From Clostridium sp. CAG:417 (GTDB taxonomy: Bacteria > Bacillota_I > Bacilli_A > RF39 > UBA660): DNA of 64,000 nucleotides. Position 1 is the first letter of the stretch; every line of letters starts with the position of its first letter. The notes beneath the pieces were generated by a model. That model did not search any database and was not told where the DNA came from. It saw only the letters and a program-made list of their open reading frames with translations. The DNA is taken from the NCBI GenBank assembly GCA_000432835.1, contig FR890375.1:62001-126000 (forward strand), given 5' to 3'. Shown piece by piece: positions 8,625 to 17,391 of the stretch. A program made the position numbers and the translations under genes.

Positions 8625-10718
8625 TTATACTTTTGATAATTTTTTGTGATTCTTCATTAATTTTTTTATTCCATATGGATGTTTAAAGGCTACACTTACT
8701 AGTGTTGATGTTACCTCGACTACTCTTCCAGTACCAAATGATTCGTGATAAACGTAGTCACCTACCTGATAGTCAATATCTTCTTTTCTAAACATTTCCT
8801 CTGTATCTATCTTTGGAATAGTTTTATTTTCTTCGCTAACATTAGAGTGAATAAGATTATTATTAATTTCACCAATAAACCTACTTGGTGGATTGACTTG
8901 TTCTCTACCAAAAAGTGTTCTTCTTCTGGCATTTACTAAATATAATTTTTTCTTAGCTCTGGTAATAGCAACGTAGCATAGTCTTCGTTCTTCTTCTAAT
9001 TCACTATTTTCCATTAGTGAATTCATATGTGGAAATATTCCTTCTTCTAATCCAACAACGAAGACATAATCAAATTCTAATCCCTTTACCGAGTGAATTG
9101 TCATAAGATTTATTTTATTAGCATCGTCTTTATATTCTTCAACATCACTAATTAAACTAATTTCTAATAAAAAATCTTCAAGTGATATAAGTCCTTCTCT
9201 TTCCTCAAAAGATTTTGTAATTGATTTAAATTCTTCTAAGTTTTCTAGTCTGATTTCGGCTTCAAGAGATTTTTCACTTTCTAATTCTTGTTTCATACCA
9301 CTAGCGTCTAATACTTTATCAATTAATTGGGTTAAGGTCAACTCCTCAGCCACTTTTTTTAAATTTTCTATTAATTCTTTAAACTGTAATTCTTTGCCAC
9401 TATCGATTACCTCATAGATACTTTTATTTTCTAAGTCGGCTTTTTTAGTTAAATTTTCTATAGTTTTAAGTCCTATTCCTCTTTTGGGAGTATTTATAAC
9501 TCGTAAAAGACTGATGTTATCTTTACTATTATGAATTAAGCGTAAATACGCTATTAAGTCCTTAATTTCTTTTCTACTATAGAAGTAAAAACTTCCTACA
9601 ACTCGGTATGGAAGATTTTCCTTTAACATTTCCTCTTCTAATGTTCTTGATTGGGCATTAGTACGATAAAGGATCGCTATATCTTGATAATTAACACCTC
9701 TATTGTGTAATTCTTTTATTTTTCTTATAGCATATTGTCCTTCATCTCTTTCATTGAAGGCTCTAAAATATTCTATTTTTTCTCCATCACCATTATTTGA
9801 CCATAATTTTTTGTCTTTTCTATTTTTATTATTTTTTATTACGTCATTGGCAGCGTCTAATATTGTTTTTGTAGAACGATAATTTTCTTCTAGTAGGATG
9901 GTGCTGCAATCTTTATAATCCTTTTCAAAGTTTAAAATATTTTTGTAGTTAGCACCTCGCCACCCATAAATAGCCTGATCGATATCGCCAACTACACATA
10001 TATTTTTATATTTGGCGCTTATCATCTTTGTCAAGATATATTGAGCTTCATTTGTATCCTGGTACTCATCTATTAAAATATATTTAAATCTATTCTGATA
10101 TTTTTCTAATACTAAAGGATTTTCTTTAAATAATTTGATTGGTAACATCAATAAATCATCAAAATCTATAGAATTATTATTTTTTAGTTTTTTTACGTAT
10201 TTTTGATATACTTCTAGGATAACCTTTTCATAATCACTGGCTACAAACTTTTCATATGACTCTGGTGACATTAATTCATTCTTACAACTACTTATTTTAT
10301 TTCTTATAGCCTTAGGGTTATATATTTTAGGGTCTTTATTTATATCTTTTAATATTTTTTTTACTACGGTTAGGGAATCATCACTGTCCATAATAACAAA
10401 GTTATGATCATACCCTAAAAGTTCACAATTTTCTCTTACTATTTTTAAACCAAAACTGTGGAAGGTGGATATTTGTAAACTACTGGCCTGTTCTCCTATA
10501 AGGTTATATGTTCTATCTTTCATTTCTTTAGCTGCTTTATTAGTAAAGGTTATAGCTAAGATATTATATGGGTCAATATGTTTTTCCTCAATTAAATACG
10601 CTATTCTGGTTGTTAAAACCTTAGTTTTACCACTTCCTGCTCCCGCTAGAACTAAAAGTGGGCCTTCAGTTTTTAAAACCGCTTCTTGTTGTTTATTATT
10701 TAAATTCTCTATATTCAT
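8625..10718 (-). CDS. pcrA: ATP-dependent DNA helicase PcrA (UvrD family)
   Basis: 697 residues. Superfamily 1A 3'-5' helicase with Walker A GAGSGKT near residue 26, motif Ia ITFTNKAA, motif II DEYQDTN, motif III GDIDQAIYGWRGA, motif V IHSVKGLEF and motif VI YVAITRAKK. The C-terminal 50 residues (VGDYVYHESFGTGRVVEV) are the Tudor-like domain that binds RNA polymerase in Gram-positive PcrA. It unwinds DNA in repair and plasmid replication and limits RecA filaments. The ATG follows GAGGTAAG. It heads a unit with the nucleotidyltransferase and BI-1 genes. Confidence 0.96.
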   Translation of the reverse strand: MNIENLNNKQQEAVLKTEGPLLVLAGAGSGKTKVLTTRIAYLIEEKHIDPYNILAITFTNKAAKEMKDRTYNLIGEQASSLQISTFHSFGLKIVRENCELLGYDHNFVIMDSDDSLTVVKKILKDINKDPKIYNPKAIRNKISSCKNELMSPESYEKFVASDYEKVILEVYQKYVKKLKNNNSIDFDDLLMLPIKLFKENPLVLEKYQNRFKYILIDEYQDTNEAQYILTKMISAKYKNICVVGDIDQAIYGWRGANYKNILNFEKDYKDCSTILLEENYRSTKTILDAANDVIKNNKNRKDKKLWSNNGDGEKIEYFRAFNERDEGQYAIRKIKELHNRGVNYQDIAILYRTNAQSRTLEEEMLKENLPYRVVGSFYFYSRKEIKDLIAYLRLIHNSKDNISLLRVINTPKRGIGLKTIENLTKKADLENKSIYEVIDSGKELQFKELIENLKKVAEELTLTQLIDKVLDASGMKQELESEKSLEAEIRLENLEEFKSITKSFEEREGLISLEDFLLEISLISDVEEYKDDANKINLMTIHSVKGLEFDYVFVVGLEEGIFPHMNSLMENSELEEERRLCYVAITRAKKKLYLVNARRRTLFGREQVNPPSRFIGEINNNLIHSNVSEENKTIPKIDTEEMFRKEDIDYQVGDYVYHESFGTGRVVEVTSTLVSVAFKHPYGIKKLMKNHKKLSKV

Positions 10719-10802
10719 AATACTTACCTCAATTATAATTATACTAAAATATGATATTTATGGCCAGTAAAACACAATAATAAAACTAAATATTTTTATT
10801 TT

Positions 10803-10836
10803 CATAAAAAAAAAGCAAAATATGTTTTGCTTTTAG
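10803..10836 (-). terminator. Terminator of the adhesin-sortase operon
   Basis: Ten-base arms AAAAGCAAAA (10811-10820) and TTTTGCTTTT (10825-10834), with a T run on the minus strand. The arm overlaps the stop codon of the gene at 10833. Confidence 0.8.
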
Positions 10837-11744
10837 ACACTTCTATATAGTTCCATTAATTCTGATAATTTTTTTTCATTATCTTCTTCTATTCTTTTTT
10901 CTTCAGTTTTAGTATTATTGGAGCATTGAGGTTTTCTTTCTTGTTCTTTTTGTAACATCGAAAGAACTTTTTTATAATCATCAATAGTTAACATTTGATC
11001 ATATATGGCTGTATTGGCATTTGCTGGTGTCTGATATATAACTTTTGTTTTGACAGGTTCTCTTTTTACAACGTAAGGAGATTCTAATACATTGACGTAA
11101 TATGGAAGTCTTACCTCTTTTTTAGGTGCTTCTACTTCAACTACGGGTTGTAATACTTCTTGGTGTTTTACCTTTTTCTTGTCAAAATATGATCTTAATA
11201 ATTTGTATACTACTAAATAAATTATCCAAATTACAAATATATTACTACTTAATTCAATTAGTGAATGAACTTCACTATTACTATATAATGATGTTTGATT
11301 AAAGACATCTAGATTATTTGCAGTAATGATACTTAATAGTAATATTAGAAGATAATGCATCGCAAAGAAAGCTACGCTATTAACTATTTTTGTAAATAAT
11401 TTAGAATTTTTATTAAACATGCTAATCCACATTATAATATTTGTTGTGATAATAGCAGCTAGATAAACTGAGATGTTAGGAAAATATATTATAACGAAAA
11501 TATTATTCATCATATTATCATACATAGTAGATAATGATGCATGATATTTTATAATGATCGCAATTAAGGAAATTATATAAATAATTCCGTAAGTTTTTTT
11601 ACTTTCCTTGGCATTTTTTCTATTTGTAGTTGCGAATAAAATACTTAGGAATGCTAGTAAGCAAATCACTATAATGTATGTTTTATCTGAACTTGTTAAG
11701 TCTACTACAACTTTTAGTTTATCTAATAGTGATAATTGTTTCAT
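10833..11744 (-). CDS. Uncharacterised polytopic membrane protein of the sortase operon
   Basis: 303 residues. About five or six hydrophobic helices lie in residues 20-185. They are followed by a soluble cytoplasmic tail with a Pro/Val-rich stretch (about 195-235) and a charged, coiled-coil-like C-terminus ending KLSELMELYRSV. It starts 15 bases after the sortase stop, with a GGGGGAAA ribosome site, and ends at the operon terminator. It therefore belongs to the same transcript as the adhesin and sortase. No known motif is seen. A role in surface-protein export or anchoring is an inference from the operon only. Confidence 0.8.
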   Translation of the reverse strand: MKQLSLLDKLKVVVDLTSSDKTYIIVICLLAFLSILFATTNRKNAKESKKTYGIIYIISLIAIIIKYHASLSTMYDNMMNNIFVIIYFPNISVYLAAIITTNIIMWISMFNKNSKLFTKIVNSVAFFAMHYLLILLLSIITANNLDVFNQTSLYSNSEVHSLIELSSNIFVIWIIYLVVYKLLRSYFDKKKVKHQEVLQPVVEVEAPKKEVRLPYYVNVLESPYVVKREPVKTKVIYQTPANANTAIYDQMLTIDDYKKVLSMLQKEQERKPQCSNNTKTEEKRIEEDNEKKLSELMELYRSV

Positions 11745-11759
11745 AATATTTTCCCCCTT

Positions 11760-12425
11760 TTATATTTCTTCTTGTTTTTCTAGATAGGCAATATATACTG
11801 TTTGAGTTTTAGAGTCATTATTTGTACAAGTTACTAATGTAAGTGTTGTTTTTTCATAATCCCTATATATTGCAATTTTTCCTGTTTTTTCTTGTTTATA
11901 GATTTTGTTAATCTTATAGATGTATCTTTTGTTTTTGTATAAAACATTAACTTGATCACCAGTATTTAATTGATATAATTCATTAAAAAATGCTTTCCAA
12001 CCGGTTCCAGAATGGGCTGCGATTATTAGGTTGCCCTTTTCTTTATCCGGATAACTTGAGGTTGGAGATACATATATATTTTTTTCAACGTCATTTTCTG
12101 AACTTGTGATATCATAGAAACCTTTATTTAAATTGATCTTTGAAATTTCTAGATAACCAATATAACCAGTTGTTGTATTTTCTGTTTGTGGTATTGTTTC
12201 TGGTTGTTTATTATTTTTCTTTTCTTTATCCTCTTTATTTTCTTTTGTAGTATCTTCGTAAAAGACATTAGCCATATAGTCATATGCTTTTATCTTTTTA
12301 CTTTGAATATAGTTATAAGAAAGAAAGAATCCTCCTATTATTATGAATATACTAGCTAGTGCTATTACAATATTCTGGGGGACTCTTTTTCTTTTCCTTT
12401 TTTTATTGTTGTTCTTTTTTTGCAT
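11760..12425 (-). CDS. Sortase (class not assigned), catalytic Arg replaced
   Basis: 221 residues: Lys/Arg-rich N-terminus, one membrane helix (17-40), a charged linker, then the sortase beta-barrel. Catalytic His138 (IIAAHSG) and Cys200 (TLVTC) are present. The usual active-site Arg should fall in the final strand. At that place the sequence reads KTQTVYIA, with Gln208 aligned to Arg and no nearby Arg. The ATG overlaps the adhesin gene by 23 bases and has no ribosome site of its own, so it is translated by coupling. It probably anchors the adhesin encoded just upstream, whose C-terminal VPNTN would be the substrate. Confidence 0.9.
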   Translation of the reverse strand: MQKKNNNKKRKRKRVPQNIVIALASIFIIIGGFFLSYNYIQSKKIKAYDYMANVFYEDTTKENKEDKEKKNNKQPETIPQTENTTTGYIGYLEISKINLNKGFYDITSSENDVEKNIYVSPTSSYPDKEKGNLIIAAHSGTGWKAFFNELYQLNTGDQVNVLYKNKRYIYKINKIYKQEKTGKIAIYRDYEKTTLTLVTCTNNDSKTQTVYIAYLEKQEEI

Positions 12426-14238
12426 TGTAGTATACGAATCCTGCTGTTGTTGCTAGAATTAAGCCACCTACAATATAGAAAATAACTGAGGCATTTGAAT
12501 TTGTATTTGGAACATCTACAATAGTAGTAATTTCTTTCTTATTAGCAAATGATATTTGTGCTGTTCTGTTCTTATCATCAATTGTGAATGTTACTTTTTC
12601 ATCACTTAGTACATATCCTTCTGGAGCAGAAACTTCTTCTACTGTATATGTACCATTAGCAATATTTTCAATTGTATAAGCGGAATTAGTTGTTGTGAAA
12701 CGAGCTATTTCTTTTCCTGTTGAATCTTTAATTACTAATACAGCTCCGGCAATTATTTCTTTAGTATCTTGATCAATCTTAATGATTGAAACAACTTTAC
12801 TTGCTGCTTTATTATATAATTTTAAAGTTATGTTCTTATTATTATCAGTGATAGTAAATTCTTGTGGAGTTGTATCAAGGATATAACCTTCTGGAGCTTC
12901 TGTTTCTTGAGCTGTATATTTTCCATTAGGTAAATCTTCGATTACATGATAATCATTAGTTGATGTCCAACTAGCGATTACTTTTCCTGCTTCATTTTTT
13001 ACAACTATCTTAGCTCCTACTAATGGTTTTCCAGTTTCTTTAGAAACCTTAATAATTTTTACTGAACCCTTAGTAGTTTCTTTTTTATGATTATAGAAAG
13101 TTAATGTTGCTGTACGATTAGTATCACTAATTGTGAATTTTAATGGTGTAGTATTTAATTCATAACCTGCTGGTGCTGCTGTTTCTTGAATAGTATAAGT
13201 ACCTTTTGGTAAGTTTTCAATAACATGAGCAGATCCTGTTGTTTTCCAGCTTGTTACAACTCCACCTTTAGAGTCTTTTAATACTAATGTTGCTCCAGCT
13301 AATTGTTTATTAGTGGATTTATCAACCTTAGTAATAACCACTTTTGATTTAAAGATATTAAAGTTAATACTTGTATTTACTGTCTTAGTTGTTGGATATA
13401 AATATGTTGGAATTATTTCTTGTACGTTTTTATTGCTTGGTCTATATTCATAAACCTTATTATATGTTTTTGTTCCTGTAATTGTAGCTTTAAAATCTAC
13501 TGAAGTATTATTAACGCTTCCTACTGGTACGTACACTACGAATTTTTCGCCAGCATTGAATTTTGTTTTAACATTTCCAGCTGTATCAGCTGTAAAGCTT
13601 CCACTTGGTGCATTAGTTAATTTTACTTGATAACTATCAACATCAGTTGTAGAAACTGTAACTGCATTGGAAATATAGTATTTTTTTGTTTTTCCTATTG
13701 ATAATGTTTTACTTGTTGTACTTGCTGAAATTTTAGGATTTGGATATCCTTTATTTTTAGCTTTAACTGCTTCATTTACTAGTTTTTTTGCATAACCTCT
13801 TATATTATAAGGGTCAGAAGCAACATTTCTTACATAGTTATTTAAGTTTGTTGAACCTGTGGTTTCATCTAAATACCACCATACAGCAACTTGTGTAATA
13901 TAGATGTCTTTGTTCTTATCTCCTGTGATACTTTTACTTGGATAACCATTTTCAATGATGTAGGCAAATCCAGCATCTCTTTCACCATATAATGTTACTG
14001 TGGTATTTTGTGTTGTTGCTTTACTAAGACTTAAGCAATAACTTTCAGTTCCATCAGATAATATTTTTCTTGGAATATTCAAACCGTTGATATATGTTGG
14101 TAAGTTTGTTGATGATCCAACTTCTAGTGTTTTTGGCGGCTCAGCTGCAAAAACATCAGTTATACCAACAACGGTTGCAACAGTAAATACTAATAATAGT
14201 AGTACTGCATTTTTTAATTTTTCTATAACTTTTTTCAT
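12403..14238 (-). CDS. Thioester-domain surface adhesin with three CnaB repeats and sorting signal
   Basis: 611 residues. Signal peptide to about residue 31 (VFAA). A thioester domain follows, with Cys68 (SYCLS) and Gln116 (TQVAVW, the TQxA motif), the pair that forms an internal thioester able to bond covalently to host proteins in Gram-positive adhesins. A linker domain covers 170-295. Three CnaB/SpaA-type repeats lie at about 298-384, 391-476 and 481-567, with predicted isopeptide Lys304/Glu352, Lys397/Glu445 and Lys487/Glu535. The C-terminus has a sorting signal VPNTN (576-580), a membrane helix and a KK tail. The VPNTN motif departs from LPXTG. The ribosome site is AGGGGGAA. Confidence 0.93.
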   Translation of the reverse strand: MKKVIEKLKNAVLLLLVFTVATVVGITDVFAAEPPKTLEVGSSTNLPTYINGLNIPRKILSDGTESYCLSLSKATTQNTTVTLYGERDAGFAYIIENGYPSKSITGDKNKDIYITQVAVWWYLDETTGSTNLNNYVRNVASDPYNIRGYAKKLVNEAVKAKNKGYPNPKISASTTSKTLSIGKTKKYYISNAVTVSTTDVDSYQVKLTNAPSGSFTADTAGNVKTKFNAGEKFVVYVPVGSVNNTSVDFKATITGTKTYNKVYEYRPSNKNVQEIIPTYLYPTTKTVNTSINFNIFKSKVVITKVDKSTNKQLAGATLVLKDSKGGVVTSWKTTGSAHVIENLPKGTYTIQETAAPAGYELNTTPLKFTISDTNRTATLTFYNHKKETTKGSVKIIKVSKETGKPLVGAKIVVKNEAGKVIASWTSTNDYHVIEDLPNGKYTAQETEAPEGYILDTTPQEFTITDNNKNITLKLYNKAASKVVSIIKIDQDTKEIIAGAVLVIKDSTGKEIARFTTTNSAYTIENIANGTYTVEEVSAPEGYVLSDEKVTFTIDDKNRTAQISFANKKEITTIVDVPNTNSNASVIFYIVGGLILATTAGFVYYNAKKEQQ

Positions 14239-14343
14239 AATTTTCCCCCTAACTCACTTAAGTGCCTCTTATTTTAGCACAAAACCTCTAAAAAATCAAG
14301 TTTTTTTTCATCTGCAATCATTTTTATCTTAATTGCCATATGA

Positions 14344-14372
14344 ATTATACTACACTTCTTCGCTTTTTGAAA
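14344..14372 (-). promoter_or_regulatory. Sigma-A promoter of the adhesin-sortase operon
   Basis: Minus strand: -35 TTTCAA (14367-14372), 17-base spacer, -10 TATAAT (14344-14349). It leaves an approximately 100-base untranslated leader before the adhesin ATG. I saw no recognisable riboswitch in that leader. Confidence 0.5.
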
Positions 14373-14437
14373 GAATTTTACCATATTTATTATATTAGTT
14401 TTTCCTAAATAATATGACCATTATATGGACTATTTTA

Positions 14438-14466
14438 TTAACCCTCACTTTTTTTCGGCATATAAT
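14438..14466 (+). promoter_or_regulatory. Sigma-A promoter of the ABC importer operon
   Basis: -35 TTAACC (14438-14443), 17-base spacer, -10 TATAAT (14461-14466). The start codon is only 27 bases later, so there is no room for a riboswitch. Confidence 0.6.
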
Positions 14467-14492
14467 ACTTTGAACGTGAAAGGAGGATTATT

Positions 14493-15482
14493 TTGAAAAA
14501 AAAGATTACGTTTATTAGTATAGCGATAATTCTGCTTATAGCTATATTATCTATATTTTTAAATCTTAATAAGAAAGAGGATAATAAAACTTTGACAAAG
14601 GTCAAGGTAGCTGAGGTAGCTCATACTGTTTTCTATGCTCCACAATATGTTGCATTAGAAAAGGGATTCTTTGAAGAAGAAGGTTTGGATGTTAGTTTGA
14701 TGTTAACACCTGGAGCAGATAAAGTTACTGCCGCTGTTTTAGCAAAAGATGCTGACATTGGATTTTCTGGAAGTGAAGCAACAATTTATGTTTATAATGG
14801 TGGAGAAAAAGATTATTTACAAACTTTTGCTCAATTAACACAAAAAGATGGCTCATTTATTGTTTCTAGAGAAAAAATCAAAAATTTCAAATTAACAGAT
14901 TTAAAAGGAAAAACTATAATCGGAGGAAGAGCTGGAGGTATGCCTGAAATGACTTTGGAATGGGCACTAAAAAAAGCTGGTCTTACTCCTGGAAAAGATG
15001 TAAAAATTGATACATCAGTAGCATTTGCAGCTATGAGTGGTTCATTTATAGGTGGCAATGGTGATTTTGTTAGTTTATTTGAACCAAATGCACTTCAAAT
15101 AGAACAACAAGGTTATGGATATGTTGTTGCTTCCCTTGGAGAACTTGGTGGTGTTGTACCATATACCTCATATAGTGCTAGAAAGAGTTATATAAAAGAA
15201 AACTCTCAAACTATTGAGAAATTTGAAAGAGCTATTCAACGTGGACTAGATTATATTCATAAAACGGATGATGAACAAATTGCAAAAGACATATTAAATC
15301 AATTTCCAAATACTTCACTTAATGATCTTACTAAAGTGGTAACTCGTTATAAGAAAATTAATGCTTGGCCAAAAACAACTGAATTTAGTGAAAAATCATG
15401 GAATCATTTACAAGATATTATGATTGAGGCTGGTCAACTAAAAGAAAAAGCATCTTATAGTAAATTAATTTATGAAAAATAA
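14493..15482 (+). CDS. NMT1/NitT-TauT-type ABC transporter substrate-binding protein
   Basis: 329 residues with a TTG start (14493), fixed by AGGAGG seven bases upstream. The N-terminal hydrophobic helix (about 5-23) has no lipobox Cys, so the protein would stay tethered by an uncleaved anchor or be released, unlike most Gram-positive binding proteins. The motif FYAPQYVALEKGFFEEEGLDV (residues 47 onward) and the ADIGFSGSEA loop are typical of the NMT1/SsuA/TauA binding-protein superfamily, which binds small organics such as thiamine pyrimidine precursors, sulfonates or nitrate. The ligand is not identifiable here. The gene overlaps the ATPase gene by 11 bases. Confidence 0.88.
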   Translation: MKKKITFISIAIILLIAILSIFLNLNKKEDNKTLTKVKVAEVAHTVFYAPQYVALEKGFFEEEGLDVSLMLTPGADKVTAAVLAKDADIGFSGSEATIYVYNGGEKDYLQTFAQLTQKDGSFIVSREKIKNFKLTDLKGKTIIGGRAGGMPEMTLEWALKKAGLTPGKDVKIDTSVAFAAMSGSFIGGNGDFVSLFEPNALQIEQQGYGYVVASLGELGGVVPYTSYSARKSYIKENSQTIEKFERAIQRGLDYIHKTDDEQIAKDILNQFPNTSLNDLTKVVTRYKKINAWPKTTEFSEKSWNHLQDIMIEAGQLKEKASYSKLIYEK

Positions 15483-16227
15483 AATTTTAGAAGTAAAAAA
15501 TTTAAGAAAGACCTATCATGACTCTAATGGTGAAATAGAAGCAATTAAAAATATTAATTTTGATATTTATGAAAAAGAGTTTGTATCTATTGTTGGACCA
15601 TCTGGTTGTGGTAAGTCTACTCTTCTATCTTTACTTGCTAACATAGAAAAGCAATCATCTGGGGAAATTAATTGGAGTAAAGAAAATATTGTTATTGGAT
15701 ATATGTTACAAACAGATTCTCTTTTCCCTTGGAGAAACATTTTAGATAATGCTTTAGTTGGATTAGAGATCAGAAATCAATTAACTGATGATAATAAGCA
15801 ATATGTTATTGACTTACTTAAAACTTATGGTTTAGGTGACTTTATGTATAAATATCCTGATTCATTATCTGGTGGAATGAGGCAACGTGTTGCATTAATT
15901 AGAACCTTGGCAATAAAACCAGATATTTTACTGTTAGATGAGGCCTTTTCTGCTCTTGATTCTCAGTCTAGATTAAAAGTAAGTGAAGATGTTTATAAGA
16001 TCATAAAAAAGGAGCATAAAACGGCTATTATGGTAACCCATGATATTAATGAAGCTTTAACTTTATCTGAGAGAGTAATTGTATTTAGTAAAAGACCAGC
16101 TACTATAAAAAATATTTATGAAATTAATTTTTTAGGAGAAAGAAGTACATTAAATACAAGAAAAGAAAAGAACTATAATGAATATTATGACAAAATATGG
16201 AGGGATCTAGATGTTAGAGTCTCCTGA
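15472..16227 (+). CDS. ABC transporter ATP-binding protein (NitT/TauT family)
   Basis: 251 residues. Walker A GPSGCGKST, Q-loop MLQTDSLFPWRN, signature LSGGMRQR, Walker B ILLLDEAFSALD and H-loop VTHDINEA are all present. The FPWRNI sequence after the Q-loop is characteristic of SsuB/TauC/ThiZ-type importers. It energises uptake with the permease encoded next. The ATG lies inside the end of the binding-protein gene and the stop (UGA) lies 17 bases inside the permease gene, so translation is tightly coupled. Confidence 0.94.
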   Translation: MKNKILEVKNLRKTYHDSNGEIEAIKNINFDIYEKEFVSIVGPSGCGKSTLLSLLANIEKQSSGEINWSKENIVIGYMLQTDSLFPWRNILDNALVGLEIRNQLTDDNKQYVIDLLKTYGLGDFMYKYPDSLSGGMRQRVALIRTLAIKPDILLLDEAFSALDSQSRLKVSEDVYKIIKKEHKTAIMVTHDINEALTLSERVIVFSKRPATIKNIYEINFLGERSTLNTRKEKNYNEYYDKIWRDLDVRVS

Positions 16228-17008
16228 ACATATTCTTTATCTTAAGAAAAAAAAGCATGATAAAGCATTAATATTATTTTTTCAAATCGCAATCATCTTT
16301 ATATTTCTAATTTCCTGGGAATTACTTAGTCACTTTAAAATAATTAATACTTTTTTATCTTCATCTCCTAGTGAAGTTGTTAAAACAATTATTTCTTTAT
16401 TAAATGATAAGTCACTTTTTTCTCACATAACAATAACTTTATATGAAACATTTATTAGTTTTATTATTACCTCAATTATTGGCTTTTTAATCGCTATGCT
16501 TATGTGGTTTTTCCCACGCTTTTCAAAAACAATTGATCCTTATTTAACAATTTTAAATGCTTTGCCTAAAGTTGCATTAGGTCCTTTAATTATAATTTGG
16601 GTAGGTGCAAGTACTAATTCTATTATTTTCATGGCCCTTTTAATTTCTTTATTTATTACAATAATAAATATATATAATGGATTTAATTCTACTAATGAAA
16701 ATTATATCAAGTTGTTAAAATCTTTAAATGCCAGTAGAATGTGTATATTTTTAAAGGTTGTAATGCCAAGTAACATTAAAAATTTGATAAGCACCATGAA
16801 AATTAATATTAGTATGACTTTAATAGGCGTAATAATGGGAGAACTTTTAGTATCAAAACGTGGTTTGGGGTATTTAATAATGTATGGTTCTCAAGTATTT
16901 AATATTAATTTAGTTATTACTAGTGTATTTATACTAGGAATTATCGCTTACTTGATGTATAAGTTAATAACAATAATTGAAAATAAATATAATAAAAATA
17001 ATCAATAA
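16211..17008 (+). CDS. ABC transporter permease (NitT/TauT family)
   Basis: 265 residues, six predicted membrane helices. The EAA-type cytoplasmic loop is seen as the helix beginning NGFNSTNENYIKLLKSLNAS, leading to KVVMPSNIKNL. ALPKVALGPLIIIWVG is the conserved membrane stretch of SsuC/TauC permeases. The ATG at 16211 follows GGAGG. It forms a dimeric channel with the ATPase above. It is the last gene of the operon and is followed by a bidirectional terminator. Confidence 0.93.
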   Translation: MLESPEHILYLKKKKHDKALILFFQIAIIFIFLISWELLSHFKIINTFLSSSPSEVVKTIISLLNDKSLFSHITITLYETFISFIITSIIGFLIAMLMWFFPRFSKTIDPYLTILNALPKVALGPLIIIWVGASTNSIIFMALLISLFITIINIYNGFNSTNENYIKLLKSLNASRMCIFLKVVMPSNIKNLISTMKINISMTLIGVIMGELLVSKRGLGYLIMYGSQVFNINLVITSVFILGIIAYLMYKLITIIENKYNKNNQ

Positions 17009-17039
17009 AAAAACAATCTCTTCTTTAGGATTGTTTTTT
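17008..17039. terminator. Shared bidirectional terminator (ABC operon and rpoZ)
   Basis: Arms AAAAAACAATC (17008-17018) and GATTGTTTTTT (17029-17039). A T run follows on both strands. The right-hand arm encodes the last codons of rpoZ (KKQS). Confidence 0.85.
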
Positions 17040-17231
17040 TGTGACTTTTAGTAAGCCTTTTTCTACTTCCTCCAATGCTCTACCTATATTCTTTTTACAT
17101 TTATATTCCCCTTCAGACATTTGGTAGTGACCGGTTCTAGAAATTTCCTTACTACGTCTGGCCGCTATATGAACTAATTCATATTTTGAATCGACGATAT
17201 TAAGCAATTTATCTATAGATGGATAAATCAT
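17025..17231 (-). CDS. rpoZ: RNA polymerase omega subunit
   Basis: 68 residues. MIYPSIDKLLNIVDSKYELV followed by HIAARRSKEI is the conserved N-terminal core of omega, which stabilises the beta' subunit of RNA polymerase. The length matches Firmicutes omega (67 in B. subtilis). The usual gmk neighbour is absent, and the gene stands alone, downstream of cotD-like. Its 3' end lies in a terminator stem. Confidence 0.92.
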   Translation of the reverse strand: MIYPSIDKLLNIVDSKYELVHIAARRSKEISRTGHYQMSEGEYKCKKNIGRALEEVEKGLLKVTKKQS

Positions 17232-17353
17232 TGTATCACACTCCCTATAATAATGTTAAAACATTATTTACATTAGTTCAAGTAAAACGACAAAATTAGA
17301 CATTTTTATTTACACTTTTTATCTTTTTTATTTATGTAAACAATTTGACATAC

Positions 17354-17384
17354 AAAAACATGAAATTATGTCTTTCATGTTTTT
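17354..17384 (-). terminator. Terminator of the cotD-like gene
   Basis: A perfect 12-base stem AAAAACATGAAA (17354-17365) / TTTCATGTTTTT (17373-17384), with a 7-base loop and U-rich flank. It is nearly symmetrical and could act on either strand. Confidence 0.75.
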
Positions 17385-17391
17385 ACTTTAA

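Noticed and set aside
14239..14492. Possible TPP riboswitch before the ABC importer, since NMT1-type proteins bind thiamine precursors
   Set aside because: The leader is only about 20 bases after the -10 and no THI-box sequence is seen.
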